64,000 bases of DNA from Ceratopteris richardii (GCA_020310875.1 CM035437.1:44872171-44936170), one strand, 5' to 3'. Shown: positions 10,761 through 23,265, numbered from the stretch's first letter. The notes: generated by a model from the sequence alone, not told the origin. Made by a program: numbers and translations.

Positions 10761-12634
10761 GATATGTGGAAGCTATATTTATGGCTCACAAGAGGCAGAT
10801 GCAATAGGCCAAAAGGTTATTCAGTATGGCAGCATCTTCTTGGACTAAAAGATACCATAGCATCAAGGAATGATTTGAAAGATCAAAGCTCAAAACCAAA
10901 TTTATGGCCAGTTTTTGATAGACATCGACAGGAAATTACTTATGCACCTACTCCTTGGGTACTTACACAAAAGAGATAGAGACTATCAACAATAGGATTC
11001 AATTTATTCGGACTCCTATAGGATATGGAGCATCTTTCCAAAAACATGTTTACTATGGATGATAAGAGCTTATCTGGGTTAAAGACCCATGATTGGCATA
11101 ACTTTTTGAAACATATTTTACCTTTGGTTATCGATGGATGTACAATGAAAGAAGTACGAGATGTGATTTATCCTCTTGGATCGCTTATAAGGTAATTATG
11201 ATACTTGTATATTTAATATATATGAATATTTGATATCTTTTATTTTTTAATTAACTTCTTTATAATTTTTTTAATGATATGTATAGGTGGATTATATCAA
11301 AAGAGATTGAAAAAAACTTGATCCCACAAAAAAAAACGTGAATGCAAAGAGCTACTATGTTTGATTGAGAAAGAGCTTCCTACTTCATTTTTTGATATTC
11401 AGGTTCATTTATTAGTCCACCTTGTAGAGATTGCAGGTGTTGTCAACACTCGATGGATGTTTTGGGTTGAGCGTTTTATGGGAATATTAAAAGGTTATGT
11501 GCAACAAAAAGCAAAACCAGAAGGATCCATGGCAAAGGGTTGGATGCTTGAAGAGTGCATGTATTATGTTAGTGAGTACCTTGAAAGAGTTCATGAAGAA
11601 GCTCCACGTGCATGGACCAATGAGTCTTCTTCAAAAATAATAGATGAGATATTATCAGGTAAGGGAGCTCCATTTTTATTTACATTTCAAGAAAAAAATG
11701 ATATTTCTACTTTTGTAGCATATAATAGCGAATGCATGCAAGCATTCCTTAGCGAGTATGAACAAGAACTTCAAAATCTCCAAAGTAAAAGACGAAGAAA
11801 AAAAAGATATAGACATAATCTCGATAATAATGAGATTACAATATATCTTCTTTCACGGATTGGCTATATAGTCATTTGCAACACGGCAACACAAATAATG
11901 AAGAAACCTCAGATGAGGAGAGAGAGTTAATGATAGTTTGTGAATGAAAGGTAATTTTATTTTAATAATATTTTGTTTTTTTCATATATGTATATTAGTT
12001 TCTATTTACTAATTTGATTTCTTTTGCAGGCTTGAATGTTCACTAATATGTGGGCTTTTGGACAGCATATTAGAATCAAAGCCATTGATTCTTTATGTAA
12101 AACAGAGGATTATAGTATTGTTGCTTCTTTCAAGCAACTATCACATGCTAGCTCAAAAGACACAGACCTTATAGATGGCGAACTTGGTTACGTGGGAACT
12201 GTTGTTGGTATCTATGAAATATCATTTTGTACATTCAAACAGGTAGAAAAAAAGTATATTTTTTATGATAGAGTTTATTATTTTTTTAAGCATCTAATAA
12301 TGGGTATTTGTTTTTATATATTTTGATAGTTCATTTTGAAGGTTGACTGGTTTCGAGTCGAGTATAAAGGTAGTAATTCCATATTAAGAAAGGAATTGTC
12401 TGGGTTTTGGGCAATTGATTCTTCCAAGGTAATGCGATCTACTAAAGAACCATATATTCTTCCTAGGCATATTGAACAAGCATTTTTTTATAAAAGCCCA
12501 CATACTCACCCTTGGTGGCAAGTCATTCATGTTCAACCTAGAGGTAGGTCATTGTTTGAACAGTTTATTGTTAGAGAGATCAAAGAAATTCGTCTTGATG
12601 ATTCACCATTAGATATTGATACATCAACATCTTA
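10761..12634 (+). pseudogene. CACTA (En/Spm) TNP2-like transposase, C-terminal part (broken)
   Basis: A readable path starts at about 10830 (LLGLKDTIASRNDLKDQSS), continues YAPTPWVLTQK, then about 11060 LSGLKTHDWHNFLKHILPL, the typical lead into DUF4218. An intron-like gap (GTAATT at 11192 to TAG at 11286) follows, then KELLCLIEKELPTSFFDIQ, WVERFMGILKGYVQQKAKPE and EGSMAKGWMLEECMYYVSEYL. DUF4216 follows from 12036 (DLIDGELGYVGTVVGIYE), a second intron-like gap at 12242-12331, and VDWFRVEYKGSNSILRKE to a stop at 12632. Frame breaks (for example an A-run near 11330) and the missing catalytic N-terminus make it non-functional. It would have cut and moved a CACTA element. Confidence 0.8.
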
Positions 12635-13500
<866 letters not shown>

Positions 13501-14246
13501 TTTGTACCTCTAGTCTCACTCTTCTCTCTCTCTCTCTCATATACATACATACATAAACACACATGCTCATATCCATATATATACATAAAAGAAATGTGTA
13601 CCGTGCATTATCGCATCGATGAGCCATAAGTGTTCGCATCTCTTTTACACACCACTTATGCAACCATCTTGTCCCAAACTTTGTCTCAAGTGAACTAAGT
13701 ATGTATTTTTTATCCCTCTCATCATGCTCATTACAAAAATAAAAAAATCATGTAAATAAAACATAAGATATTTATTTCAATTTGTATGTAAAATTTATAC
13801 TTACTTCCACTGCAAGTGGACAAGGTGCAGGTAAGAGTCCCATAATGCTCGCATTCTTCTCTTGAACTCCAATCCATTCCCTATGTACACAATATTCCCC
13901 TCTGGCTCTATATCACACTCTAGCCCTAAGGTGCCTATGCATGTCCTCATAGGGACCTATGCTCTGCTATCATGATCTGGAGGTGAAGGAAAACATATCT
14001 ATGAGCAGATAGCTATCTTCCTGCATGTGGAGCCGCAGAAGACCCCTCCTCTAATCGCTTGGTAAGCGTCTGGATCGTAGAATCCAGCTCATCATCAACC
14101 ATCTCTGAGTACTCATGCATGATGATCCCTAGAGTATCAGGCGGAACTCTTGCTCTCATAAAGCTTTTTATGAGAGTGAGTTTCACCTTTCTATCTCTAC
14201 TAGGATCCATAATACCTGTACACATAAAACAAAATGGGTTAGAAAT

Positions 14247-14248
<2 letters not shown>
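13501..14248. other. Unique sequence with a possible minus-strand coding relic
   Basis: The minus strand of 14013-14249 is open (78 codons, [18 protein letters not shown] and an acidic [20 protein letters not shown] stretch), followed by a less clear piece near 13805-13900. I do not recognise the product. Its position between a CACTA transposase and a CACTA-like terminus allows a second CACTA gene relic, but no domain supports that. Confidence 0.3.

Positions 14249-14342
<94 letters not shown>
14249..14342. repeat. (AT)n microsatellite
   Basis: Uninterrupted AT repeat of about 94 bp. Confidence 0.95.
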
Positions 14343-14344
<2 letters not shown>

Positions 14345-16063
14345 GTGAACATATGTATGTGTGTATATGTGTACATAGGTGTATATGTGAGTGTGTGTAT
14401 GCATGTATGCATATGCATGTGCATTATGTATGCATGTATGTGTATGTGTGTGTATGCATGTAATCATGTATGTATGCATATGCATATGCATTATGTATGC
14501 ATATGCATATGCATTATGTATGCATATGTATGCATGTATGTGTATGTGTGTGCATGTGTATGTGTCTCTATGTGTGTGTATGCATATATGTGTGTGTATG
14601 TCTCTATGTGTGTGTCTATGCATATATGTGTATGTATGTGTCCATGTGTGTGTGTGTCTATGTGTGTGTCTATGTGTGTATATATGTGTGTATCTGTATA
14701 TATGTGTCTATATGCATGTGTATGTATGTGTGTAAATGTGTGTGGATGTGTGTGTAAGTTTGTATGTGTCTAATTGTGTATGTGTGTATATGTGTGTATA
14801 TGTGTGTATATACGTGTGTATCTATATATATATGTCTATATGCATGTGTATGTGTGTGTGTAAATGTGTGTGGATGTGTGTATGTGTGTGTGGAAGTGTG
14901 TATGTGTCTATGTGTGTGTTTATATATGTGTGTGTATCTATGTGTGTGTGTGTAAGTTTGTATGTGTCTATGTGTGTATGTGTGTGTGTCTATGTGTGTA
15001 AGTGTGTGTGTGTGTCTATGTGTGTATGTCTCTGTGTATGCATGTGTAAGTGAGTTTGTGTATGTGTGTCTGTGTGTCTATGTGTGTGTGTGTCTATGTG
15101 TGTGTGTAAATCTGTGTGTATATGTGTGTGTATGTGTGTATATGTGTGTATGTGTCTATGTGTGTGTATGTATATGTGTGTGTATGTATATGTGTGTGTA
15201 TGTATATGTGTGTGTATGTATATGTGTGTGTATGTGTCTATGTGTGTATGTGTATGCATGTAAGCATGTATCTATGCATATGCATGTGCATTATATATGC
15301 ATATGTATGCATGTGTGTGTATGTGTGTGTATGTGTGTGTATGCATGTAAGTATGTATGTATGTATGCATATGCATATGCATTATGTATGCATATGTATG
15401 CATGTATGTGTATGTGTGTGTATGTCTCTTTATGTGTGTGTGTGTGCATATATATATGTGTGTATATGTGTGTGCCTCTCTCTACGTGTGTGTGTGTCTA
15501 TGTGTATATATGTATGTGTGTATGCATGTAATCATGTATGTATGCATATGCATGTGCATTATGTATGCATATGTATGAATGCATGTGTATGTATCTCTAC
15601 ATGTGTGTGTATGCATATATGTGTGTGTGTGTCTATGTGTGTGTGTGTCTATGTGTCTATGTGTGTATGTGTGTGTGTGTCTATGTGTGTATGTGTGTGT
15701 CTATGTGTGTATATAGGTGTGTATCTATATATATGTGTCTGTATGCATGTGTATGTGTGTATGTAAATGTGTCTGGATGTGTGTGTGTGTGTGTAAGTGT
15801 GTATGTGTCTATGAGTGTGTATGTTTTTATGTGTGTGTATGTGTCTATGTGTGTGTATGTGTCTATGTGTGTATGTGTATGCATGTATGTATGCATATGC
15901 ATGTGCATTATGTATGCATATGTGTGTGTATGTGTGTGTATGTGTGTGTATGCATGTAAGTATGTATGTATGCATATACATATGCATTATGTGTGTATGT
16001 GTGTATGTGTGTGTGTATGTGCATGTGTATATGTGTGTGTCTATGTGTGTATGTGTGTGTATG
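14343..16063. repeat. TG/ATG-rich array, left half
   Basis: About 1.7 kb of TGTGTATG-type repeats with recurring blocks containing ATGCATATGCAT and GTCTATGTGTG. It ends GTATG at 16059-16063, the target duplication of gypsy G. The array resumes at 36057 on the other side, so G split one array. Stop-free units create long open frames on both strands that are not genes. Confidence 0.92.
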
Positions 16064-16673
16064 TGTTGAAGCTCAAGGTCAAGGACAAAGCATGAAAGCA
16101 CATCAAAGAAGTGGACATAGAAGAAGAGAGAGCAAGTAGGGAGCTCCAAGGAGTGTATGTCAATTTTTCACAAGAATTCCCTACAAAAATAGTGATTTTC
16201 ATCACTAAAAGCCATTGTAAATACCATTATCTATTTTTAGTAACTCCATTTTGTTCAAGCCGAGGAGTCCTCGAGCTTGAGGAGTATTAGAAGTACCATC
16301 GTACCAATTTTCATAATTTTTAGACTTCGTTTGAGCCCTCAAATAAGCCTTGGAACCTAATTTTTAACTAGGCCGGACACTAGGTCTGGACAGGGCCAAA
16401 ACTAGTCAAAAAACTATAAAAAGAGCTAGAGAGCTCATTTTTGGGGTTAGCATGTTAGAGAATAGAGCTTTTGTAAGAGAACTCTTTTGCAACCTAAGCT
16501 TTCCATTGTTCCTCTCTTTGATCTTACTTTGTGCGCGTGTGTGTGTATGTGTGTGCATGTTTGTGTGCTTTCACTCACGCACTTGTGCCTTCACTTGCTC
16601 GTGGTCTTCATACCGGTCCTCACGTCTCCGCGGATTGACAAGTAAAGGAGGTGATGCTTACGCTTGAGCTACA
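16064..16673 (+). repeat. 5' LTR of gypsy G
   Basis: TGTTGAAGCTC to GAGCTACA, 610 bp, the same length as the 3' LTR at 35442-36051. It contains a TATA box and a short (GT)n tract near 16535. Confidence 0.95.
16415..16423 (+). promoter_or_regulatory. TATA box in gypsy G 5' LTR
   Basis: TATAAAAAG, placed about 350 bases into the LTR. The same sequence occurs at 35793 in the 3' LTR. It is the likely pol II promoter of the element RNA. Confidence 0.6.
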
Positions 16674-16682
16674 CCAAATTTT

Positions 16683-16700
16683 TGGCGCCGTTGCCGGGGA
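16683..16700 (+). other. Primer-binding site of gypsy G (tRNA-Asp type)
   Basis: TGGCGCCGTTGCCGGGGA is complementary to the 3' end of plant tRNA-Asp. It lies nine bases after the LTR end (CCAAATTTT spacer), an arrangement common in Tat/Athila-like elements. Confidence 0.85.
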
Positions 16701-17021
16701 GAGTGCTTCGAGGACGAGCGTTGTGATGGTAAGATCGTAGATTTGCGACGTTGGAAGGTAAAAAAACTGTCATTTCAGTTCATTTTCTGTTTTTTCTTCT
16801 TCATCTTCATCATCATCATCATCTCCACCTTCTTCCATCTTCTTCTTCATAGAAATTTCTTGTTTTTTAGTGCATTTTCACCATTTTCATACCATTTTTC
16901 ATGCATTATTGTGTGGGAAGGAGTTAGGAGGTGCAAGGGAGAGCAAGCGCTGTGTTTTTTTCATGATTTTCTGCTCATACGGAGCTCGCCATAGCCGGCG
17001 CTCAAAAATTTGAATTTCCCG

Positions 17022-17880
17022 CCAAAAAACGCGATTCTGTGATGAAAATCGCGATTCTGTGAAAATTCAAAATTTTTTGAAAAATCACGATTTTCAGTTT
17101 TCCCGCCTAAAAGTTGGTTGAAAAGAATCGCGATTCTGTGTTTTTTCTCAAAAAAAAAAAAAAAAAAAAAAACACGATTCTCTGCTCAAAATCGCGATTC
17201 TCACCAATCACGATTTTCAGCAAAAACACGATTTTGTGAAAAAGGCGATTCTGTGAAAACACGAATTTTGGCTCAAAATCGCGATTTTCAAAAACACGAT
17301 TTTGTGCTCAACATCGCGATTTTCTTGTGAAAAATACGATTTTCAAAAAACACGATTCTCTGCTCAAAATCGCGATTCTCACCAATCACGATTTTCAGCA
17401 AAAATACGATTTTGAGAAAAACACGATTCTGTGGAAAAACACGATTCTCTGGGACAAAATCGCGATTTTCAAGTCAAAAACACGATTTTGAGAAAACACG
17501 AATTTTTGCTCAAAATCGCGATTTTCAATTCACGATTTTCTGCTCAAAATCGCGATTTTCATGTCAAAAACACGATTTTGAGAAAACACGAATTTTTGCT
17601 CAAAATCGCGATTTTCAAAACACGATTTTGTGATCAACATCGCGATTCTCTGAAACACGATTCTGTGCTCAAAATCGCGATTTTCAAATCACGATTTTCT
17701 GCTGAACATCACGATTTTCAAAAAATACGATTTTGTGATCAACATCGCGATTTTCAAATCACGATTTTCTGCTCAAAATCGCGATTTTCAAATCACGATT
17801 TTGTGCTCAACATCGCGATTTTTTTGACTTCACAGCATCGCGATTTTCAGAAAGTTCACAAAATCGCGATTTTCTCCAAA
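17022..17880 (+). repeat. Palindrome-rich tandem array in gypsy G leader
   Basis: About 860 bp made of variants of CACGATTTTGTGCTCAAA and TCGCGATTTTCAAA, unit length irregular, near 30-45 bases. The self-complementary octamer ATCGCGAT occurs about 17 times, usually as AAATCGCGATTTTC, alternating with CACGATT. A 23-base A run sits at 17149-17171. It lies in the untranslated leader between primer site and gag, is absent from the LTRs, and has no equivalent in the other elements here. Confidence 0.9.
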
Positions 17881-18141
17881 GGTCCTGTTTACCTGTTTTG
17901 ACCCCCAGGAGCCTGATTTGACATAACTTTCTCATCCAAAGTCCATTTTTTGAGCTCTATAGCTCGTTGGAAAGCTCGTTTCAAATCCTACACGATCTCA
18001 ACTGTTTTTTTCAAGAATAATGCGTTGATTTTGAGATAGGATAATTTGAAGTTGACTCTCAGGTGGGACTAGGGAACCAAAGGAGCTTTAAAGAATTTTG
18101 AACCATACCAAAGGGAAAATTTGGACTCTTGACTAAAGCTT

Positions 18142-18462
18142 ATGAACCTGAGATCTGGTAGACACTTAGGCAAGGATAAACAAAGCATTAGATCTTCTGA
18201 GGCTAGTGTCAACCATACATCTAAGTCTTGGACACAACAACTAAGTGGTGATCTTTTACTAAGTTCAGACACAAGTGATTCAGAAATGTCTTTTAGCATG
18301 GGAAAACCTGCAGGTGGCTCAGGGACTGCCCATCTACAAACACCGGAAGGTCCCTATAAGACACAGTTGGAATATATTCAGACCAATCAATTAGGTGCTC
18401 GCATCTATGAGGATGGCCTGAGGCGATCAGTGCAAAAATCCAGATCAATCCTTGGGACTTGA
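18142..18462 (+). CDS. Gypsy G upstream ORF / gag N-terminus with LRSG motif
   Basis: The ATG at 18142 gives MNLRSGRHLGKDKQSIRSS, 106 aa. An LRSG start is typical for gag of Tat/Athila-type plant gypsy elements. The frame closes at TGA 18460 and overlaps the next frame (open from 18422) by about 40 bases in a +1 relation. Either a single-base change split gag, or ribosomes shift frame in the overlap. Its N-terminus is Ser-rich with no further domain seen. Confidence 0.6.
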   Translation: MNLRSGRHLGKDKQSIRSSEASVNHTSKSWTQQLSGDLLLSSDTSDSEMSFSMGKPAGGSGTAHLQTPEGPYKTQLEYIQTNQLGARIYEDGLRRSVQKSRSILGT

Positions 18463-20920
18463 ACACCCGGTGGTCAAGTTCGAAGAGGGTTCATACATCG
18501 ATAAGGAAGGAACCATGTATGTGGTCACCAACCTACCAGATAGGACTGATGAGTTTGGAAATGTCATTCCTGAGAATGAAATAGGAGACCTAGAACAAGG
18601 AAACGGAGGACAAGGACCCCAGACTCCTAGAGGTAAGTCAGTTTTGACCCGAGTGATCACTCCGGACTGGATCCCTCAAGACAACAAAAGCATAGAACTA
18701 TTTTTGAATAGAGAAACAGAGGAAGCCTTTTGGAGGTTCGAGCCAGATCAACCTAGCCAATTGGGCATAGTTATCATCTATGAATTCAAAGATCCTGAGA
18801 TACCAGGCAAAGTTGTCTACCTAGATAACACATCAGAGAAAATTTTCTTGGTAACAGAACATGATAGACATGCATATACTTGGAAGAATGAAATGATTTT
18901 CCCCCCACCAAGATCCAATGTTTCCCATGGCCTCCAAGGGGTAGGATCATCCCAGGCTCATGAAGCCCAGAGAGAAAGAACTAGAGAGAGACCTGAGGTA
19001 AGCCTTGCACACACCGTGGGCAGGAATAGATCAGGATATGAAAATGAAAGACCTGAAAGAGAGAGACATCAAGCACATAGGCAACAAAGAGATGAACAGG
19101 ATTTTCCTTTGCCTAGACCCCGGGAGTACCCAAGAACCCTTAAACCCAGTCACGTGATCAAGGCAATGAAGAACTATTTCGATGGGACAGGGGATCCTTA
19201 TGATCATGTGGCCGAATACAAACAAGTGCTGAGAGCCGAACAAATTGAGGACTGGTTCACCCAGTACGAGGCATTTGGTTTGACCCTTAAAGGCACTGCC
19301 TTAGCTTGGTTTCAACCATTGAGTAGAAACAGCTATCGCGATATAGGTCAACTGCTAGACGAATTCATTGTAGAATTTTCCAAGAGTGGTATCAGGCATA
19401 ACACATCGTCCCTGATCCATAGTTTCAAGCAGACACCCCAAGAAACAGTGCGACTAGCAGGTAGAAGGTTCAGACAGTACCTAGAAAGATGCCCTGCTCC
19501 AGAGCTACCCACACCAGCCAAACAAGTGGCTTTGTTTTTAGATGGCTTACTGAGCACAAAGTTAAGATCCTATGTATACTTGAAAGATCCCAGATCCATA
19601 GAAGAGTGTGTGCGGATGTGCATAGACATAGAAGATAACTTGGGTGAGGAGTTAGGATTGTCCAAACTCTACAAAGATTCGGATAGTTCTACTAGTCATA
19701 CTTCAAAGATCTCCACAGAAATAGAAGAGATAGCTGAGCAAGTTGCCAAGAAGCTGGGAGTCCAAAATCAACAAACACAGAGAGTCACTCCATTGAATCG
19801 GTGCTATGCTTGCGGAGGTGACCACATGGCTAACGTATGCCCAATGCAAAACCAAAACATTAGAGAAAGGAATGCTCCATATTGCACTATTGAGAGAAAA
19901 TACACAAACCACACGGCTCAAGATTGTCCCTACAATAGGCAGGCTGTTAGACAAAATTATGAGCAACCTTACCCACAAGGTAGGTATCAGAATCAATACC
20001 AACAGCCATATTACAGACCACAACAGCAATATCAGGTACCATATAGGCCACAACCTGTCTTGGTAAACCAACCACCAGCTCCAGCCAACGTGATTCCAGT
20101 CAAGTATGCTGTGGGAGAGGAAAATCCAAATAGAGCTTTGGTGCCACTAACCCCATTGATACCAGATAATGACTCTCATGCTCATAGTTCAGACTACTCC
20201 CATGAAGGTAGTCCACATGCTTATTACACAGAGTCACCTGAACATAGTGAGATTTACTCGTATCAATATGAGGCACCGCCTATGGAGCAAAATTGGGAGC
20301 CAGAATACTCCAATGTCATGTACACAAATCCTAACCCTAGGCCCCAGTGGAGACAAATGAGACCACAAGCCCCTAGAGGATCTTGTTTCAGATGTCATGG
20401 TGACCATTACATTCGTGACTGTCCCCAACCACCATCTCCGAGTCAAGGACAGGCTATCACAATACAGGCTTTTTGTCCTGATTGTGGCAAAGACCATCTC
20501 CCCAGAGATTGTCCAAGAAACCCCTCTAGTGCACCCAAGATTACACCCATTAATGTGGTAGGCTTAGTGGCAGATCCAAGTTCAAGTAGTAGCAATGTGG
20601 CTCCTATACAAGCTGTCACTAGAGCACAAGCCTTAAAACAGGATAAACCAGTAGAACAATCAGAGTCGAGTGAATCGGGAGAGCCTAGTAAGAGGAAAAC
20701 AAGAACATGGAAGGATACCAGAGAGAAGGCCAATCGCAAGTGGAATAAAAAGTTATCGGAACTAGAAGAAAGCTTAAAAGAAGCGAAAACAAAAATAGAA
20801 GACATTGCATCTCAAAGCCCCTCGCATGCCGAAACTCCATCCACTCCACCTCATCCCACCCCACCACCCATTGTAAATAGACCGCAACCAGGGTCTGTTC
20901 TTGCAGATCCAACCCCATAA
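18422..20920 (+). CDS. Gypsy G gag (capsid and zinc knuckles)
   Basis: The frame is open from 18422; the first in-frame ATG is 18515 (MYVVTNLPDRTDEFGN). A retrotransposon gag capsid domain spans about 19170-19660 (YFDGTGDPYDHVAEYKQ, LTLKGTALAWFQPL, RFRQYLERCPAPELP). Three zinc knuckles of type C-x2-C-x3-H-x4-C follow: CYACGGDHMANVC (about 19802), CFRCHGDHYIRDC (about 20384) and CPDCGKDHLPRDC (about 20474). A fourth, degenerate one reads CTIERKYTNHTAQDC (about 19881). A Gln/Tyr/Pro-rich spacer and a charged coiled-coil-like stretch (KWNKKLSELEESLKEAKTKI) precede TAA at 20918. It forms the particle and binds RNA. About 830 aa is long for a gag. Confidence 0.85.
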   Translation, partial: GDQCKNPDQSLGLEHPVVKFEEGSYIDKEGTMYVVTNLPDRTDEFGNVIPENEIGDLEQGNGGQGPQTPRGKSVLTRVITPDWIPQDNKSIELFLNRETEEAFWRFEPDQPSQLGIVIIYEFKDPEIPGKVVYLDNTSEKIFLVTEHDRHAYTWKNEMIFPPPRSNVSHGLQGVGSSQAHEAQRERTRERPEVSLAHTVGRNRSGYENERPERERHQAHRQQRDEQDFPLPRPREYPRTLKPSHVIKAMKNYFDGTGDPYDHVAEYKQVLRAEQIEDWFTQYEAFGLTLKGTALAWFQPLSRNSYRDIGQLLDEFIVEFSKSGIRHNTSSLIHSFKQTPQETVRLAGRRFRQYLERCPAPELPTPAKQVALFLDGLLSTKLRSYVYLKDPRSIEECVRMCIDIEDNLGEELGLSKLYKDSDSSTSHTSKISTEIEEIAEQVAKKLGVQNQQTQRVTPLNRCYACGGDHMANVCPMQNQNIRERNAPYCTIERKYTNHTAQDCPYNRQAVRQNYEQPYPQGRYQNQYQQPYYRPQQQYQVPYRPQPVLVNQPPAPANVIPVKYAVGEENPNRALVPLTPLIPDNDSHAHSSDYSHEGSPHAYYTESPEHSEIYSYQYEAPPMEQNWEPEYSNVMYTNPNPRPQWRQMRPQAPRGSCFRCHGDHYIRDCPQPPSPSQGQAITIQAFCPDCGKDHLPRDCPRNPSSAPKITPINVVGLVADPSSSSSNVAPIQAVTRAQALKQDKPVEQSESSESGEPSKRKTRTWKDTREKANRKWNKKLSELEESLKEAKTKIEDIASQSPSHAETPSTPPHPTPPPIVNRPQPGSVLADPTP

Positions 20921-22113
20921 GGTTTGGACATGATGTTCAAGGCCTACCAGGCTCGACTTCAAGAAGGGCCTACAGCTGCAAACCTAGACAAGAGTTACCC
21001 TAGAGCAGATTTAGAGATTGAACGGATGAAAATGTGCATGAAAATGGTAGAACAAGCTCAAGCCATACTTGAGACTAGTCAAAAGTTCAATCAGACAAAC
21101 TCTATCAAATCAGATTTGCATTTCCAGGGCTTACTAGAAAGATTAGAGCAATTGGTAAACAAACCACAAGTTTCTTTACCTCCACAGGCTCATCCAGTTA
21201 TTGAAAGAGGAAGCTCACCACCAAGGGGAGCTTATGTTCCTAATTCCACGGATGCTGGAATACCTCCTTCTATTCAACAGTACTCTCGAGAATTCTTGCG
21301 GGAAATACAAGAAGAGAAATGGGCCGAGGAGAAGGGTAATTCCCCTCCTATTCCTGAGATTGATGATCTTCATGATCAATTTCCCCAAGACATCCCATCT
21401 ATTTATGAAGATGAAGCAGAACAACAAGAAGACGAAAGGTTAGATTTTGAATCTAATACCTTAGAAGAACTGCCTCAATTTCCAGGCCCATGGGAATCTG
21501 AATCTCTCCAGATTAGAGCTCCCACAATACTGGTAAGAAATGAAGACTCAGTGGTTCCAAGGAACACTGATGTCGTGAAGAACACTAAGGTTCAGTGTCA
21601 TCTCACTGTAGAAGAGCTGCTCAAAGCAAAACCTGAGTTATGGAATCATGTGAAGGATCAGGTCCCAGAACTTGATTCCAACATGCCAAAAGCAGGCTCC
21701 AAGCAAAGGGTACCAGAGATACCTCTAGACAAAATAGGGGACATGTGTGAGGGTGAAGAAGGTAATACTTATCTTCCCATCACCTACCAAGGTTACACAA
21801 CCAAAGCAATCATAGATTCAGGTGCTGGTGTTGCTATTGCGACCACCTCCTTGTGGAAGCAATGGGGCAAGCCCACATTAAGACCAACTAGAATGAAGCT
21901 TCAAATGGCTGATGGTCATTTTGAAAGACCTCTAGGATTGCTAGAAGGGATCACTCTAACCACTTGTGGTGTAGAGTTTGAGCACACATTTGCTATATGT
22001 GACTTTGAGAAAAATAATGTCTTTGAGATGATCCTAGGAAGACCTTTCCTACTACAATTGCAAATAGTACAGGATTGGGGAACTAACTCCTTGTACTTAC
22101 AGCACTTAGGGGT
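20921..22113 (+). CDS. Gypsy G pro-pol, first part: coiled coil and aspartic protease
   Basis: Same frame as gag, separated only by the TAA at 20918-20920. First Met is at 20930. A helical Glu/Lys/Gln-rich stretch (about 20985-21170) and an acidic linker precede a retropepsin: AIIDSGAGVAIATT with catalytic Asp at 21815 and the closing motif MILGRPF near 22028-22048, 74 residues later. The reading frame is interrupted after LYLQHLGV at 22113 by copia B and resumes at 28669. The 6,555 bp insert is divisible by three, so the original frame can be read directly across it. It cleaves the polyprotein. Confidence 0.85.
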
Positions 22114-23239
22114 TGTTGGTGCAAACAAGCCTTAACACTTGGACTTGTTTTGTGTCTTGAAGACTCAACATGAAGATTGCACAAAGATCACTTAGCTTTG
22201 GATATCAACATTGAAGTTTATTGCAAAAGTTTGGATTACTTCATTTCAAGAAAGAGCATAGGAACACATGCCTATGCTTAGTTACTTATTACTTTATGTA
22301 AAGGACAAAGTGACTTCTTGTAATTGTACCTACCTTCAAAAGTCGTGGAATTTGAAAGGTATGAATGGAGAGAATATCTCCATGAGATTAGTTGAGAGAT
22401 TTGAGGGAGCCTACATTTGAATTTTGAAATTCAAATTCCTTCAAAACATCTATAAAAGTCAATGTAAAAGTCGCGGGTGAGATTACACTCTTCCCGAGGC
22501 TAATCCAAGCATATTTGTGAGAGTGTGAGAGCTACTACCTAGCCTACACCTCTGAGTACCATTGGGCATCATTCTACATGCCAATGGGAATGTACATTTG
22601 ATAGTATCAATACATATACTCATAGTTTTTACTCTGTGTTTTTCTCTGAGTGACTACCTCCAAGTCTGTCAACTTCAACAGAGCATATCTCAAGATCTAC
22701 TGAACCAAATTTGATGATCAAGGGCTCATTGGAACCAGCTCAAAGCATTCTACAACACTACAAAGTTTCAAGTCAATCTATTCAGCCAATTGGGAGAAAT
22801 CGCTGTCGAAGTGATCACTGGTATATTTCTGTGTGATTCCTAAAAAGTCGGGGGTGTCCCTGATTTTGCTAAACATCATGCTCAGTGTATAGTTTATCAT
22901 TTGGAGTGATTTAACTTGCTAATGGTAGCTTGTTAAGTTAATTTAATACTCCCAGAAGGAATTAGACCAATTGTAAGTGTGCTGGACACACTGAGCTTAG
23001 GACTGAGCAGGTGTCATTACAGGAATAGCAAGTTTTTGGACTTATGAAGGTTCAAACTTATCTGTTTTGATTTGATCATTTCTCAATCACTTTGTAAAGC
23101 ACATATATAGTTTCTTGGTGTCATTTGGAAGCTCAAAGAGTCTCCTAACCATATCTGAAGAAAAGAAAGGGCAGGTGTGAAGCAGGTCTAGCAGCACCAC
23201 CTTGATCTTCTGATTGTACCTAGCCATCACAAGCAAACA
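22114..23239 (+). repeat. 5' LTR of copia B
   Basis: TGTTGGTGCAAAC to AGCAAACA, 1,126 bp. It contains the TATA box and the region matching the copia A LTR (for example the TTGATGATCAAGGGCTC and CTCCCAGAAGGAATTAG areas in more diverged form). Confidence 0.96.
22451..22458 (+). promoter_or_regulatory. TATA box in copia B 5' LTR
   Basis: TATAAAAG, 337 bases into the LTR, repeated at 27875 in the 3' LTR. Copia A has the same element at the matching place of its 3' LTR. Confidence 0.6.
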
Positions 23240-23240
23240 G

Positions 23241-23256
23241 TGGTATCAGAGCAAAC
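23241..23256 (+). other. Primer-binding site of copia B (initiator Met tRNA)
   Basis: TGGTATCAGAGCAAAC starts one base after the LTR end; the first 12 bases match the usual plant initiator-Met primer site. Confidence 0.85.
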
Positions 23257-23265
23257 AAGGTAATC

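Noticed and set aside
14343..16063. Many long open frames rich in Cys, Val, Met and Tyr (and His, Thr, Ile on the other strand)
   Set aside because: They come from stop-free TG/ATG repeats open on both strands and in several frames; no domain or codon signal supports a gene.
16452..16667. 71-codon frame in the gypsy G LTR, repeated at 35830
   Set aside because: Present in both LTRs only because they are repeats; no domain, and it overlaps the promoter and transcript start region.
17022..17880. CRISPR-like array of short repeats and spacers
   Set aside because: Unit length is irregular, spacers are themselves variants of the repeat, and it lies inside a plant retrotransposon leader.
19703..20071. 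Minus-strand open frame within gypsy G gag
   Set aside because: Shadow of the gag frame with no recognisable domain.
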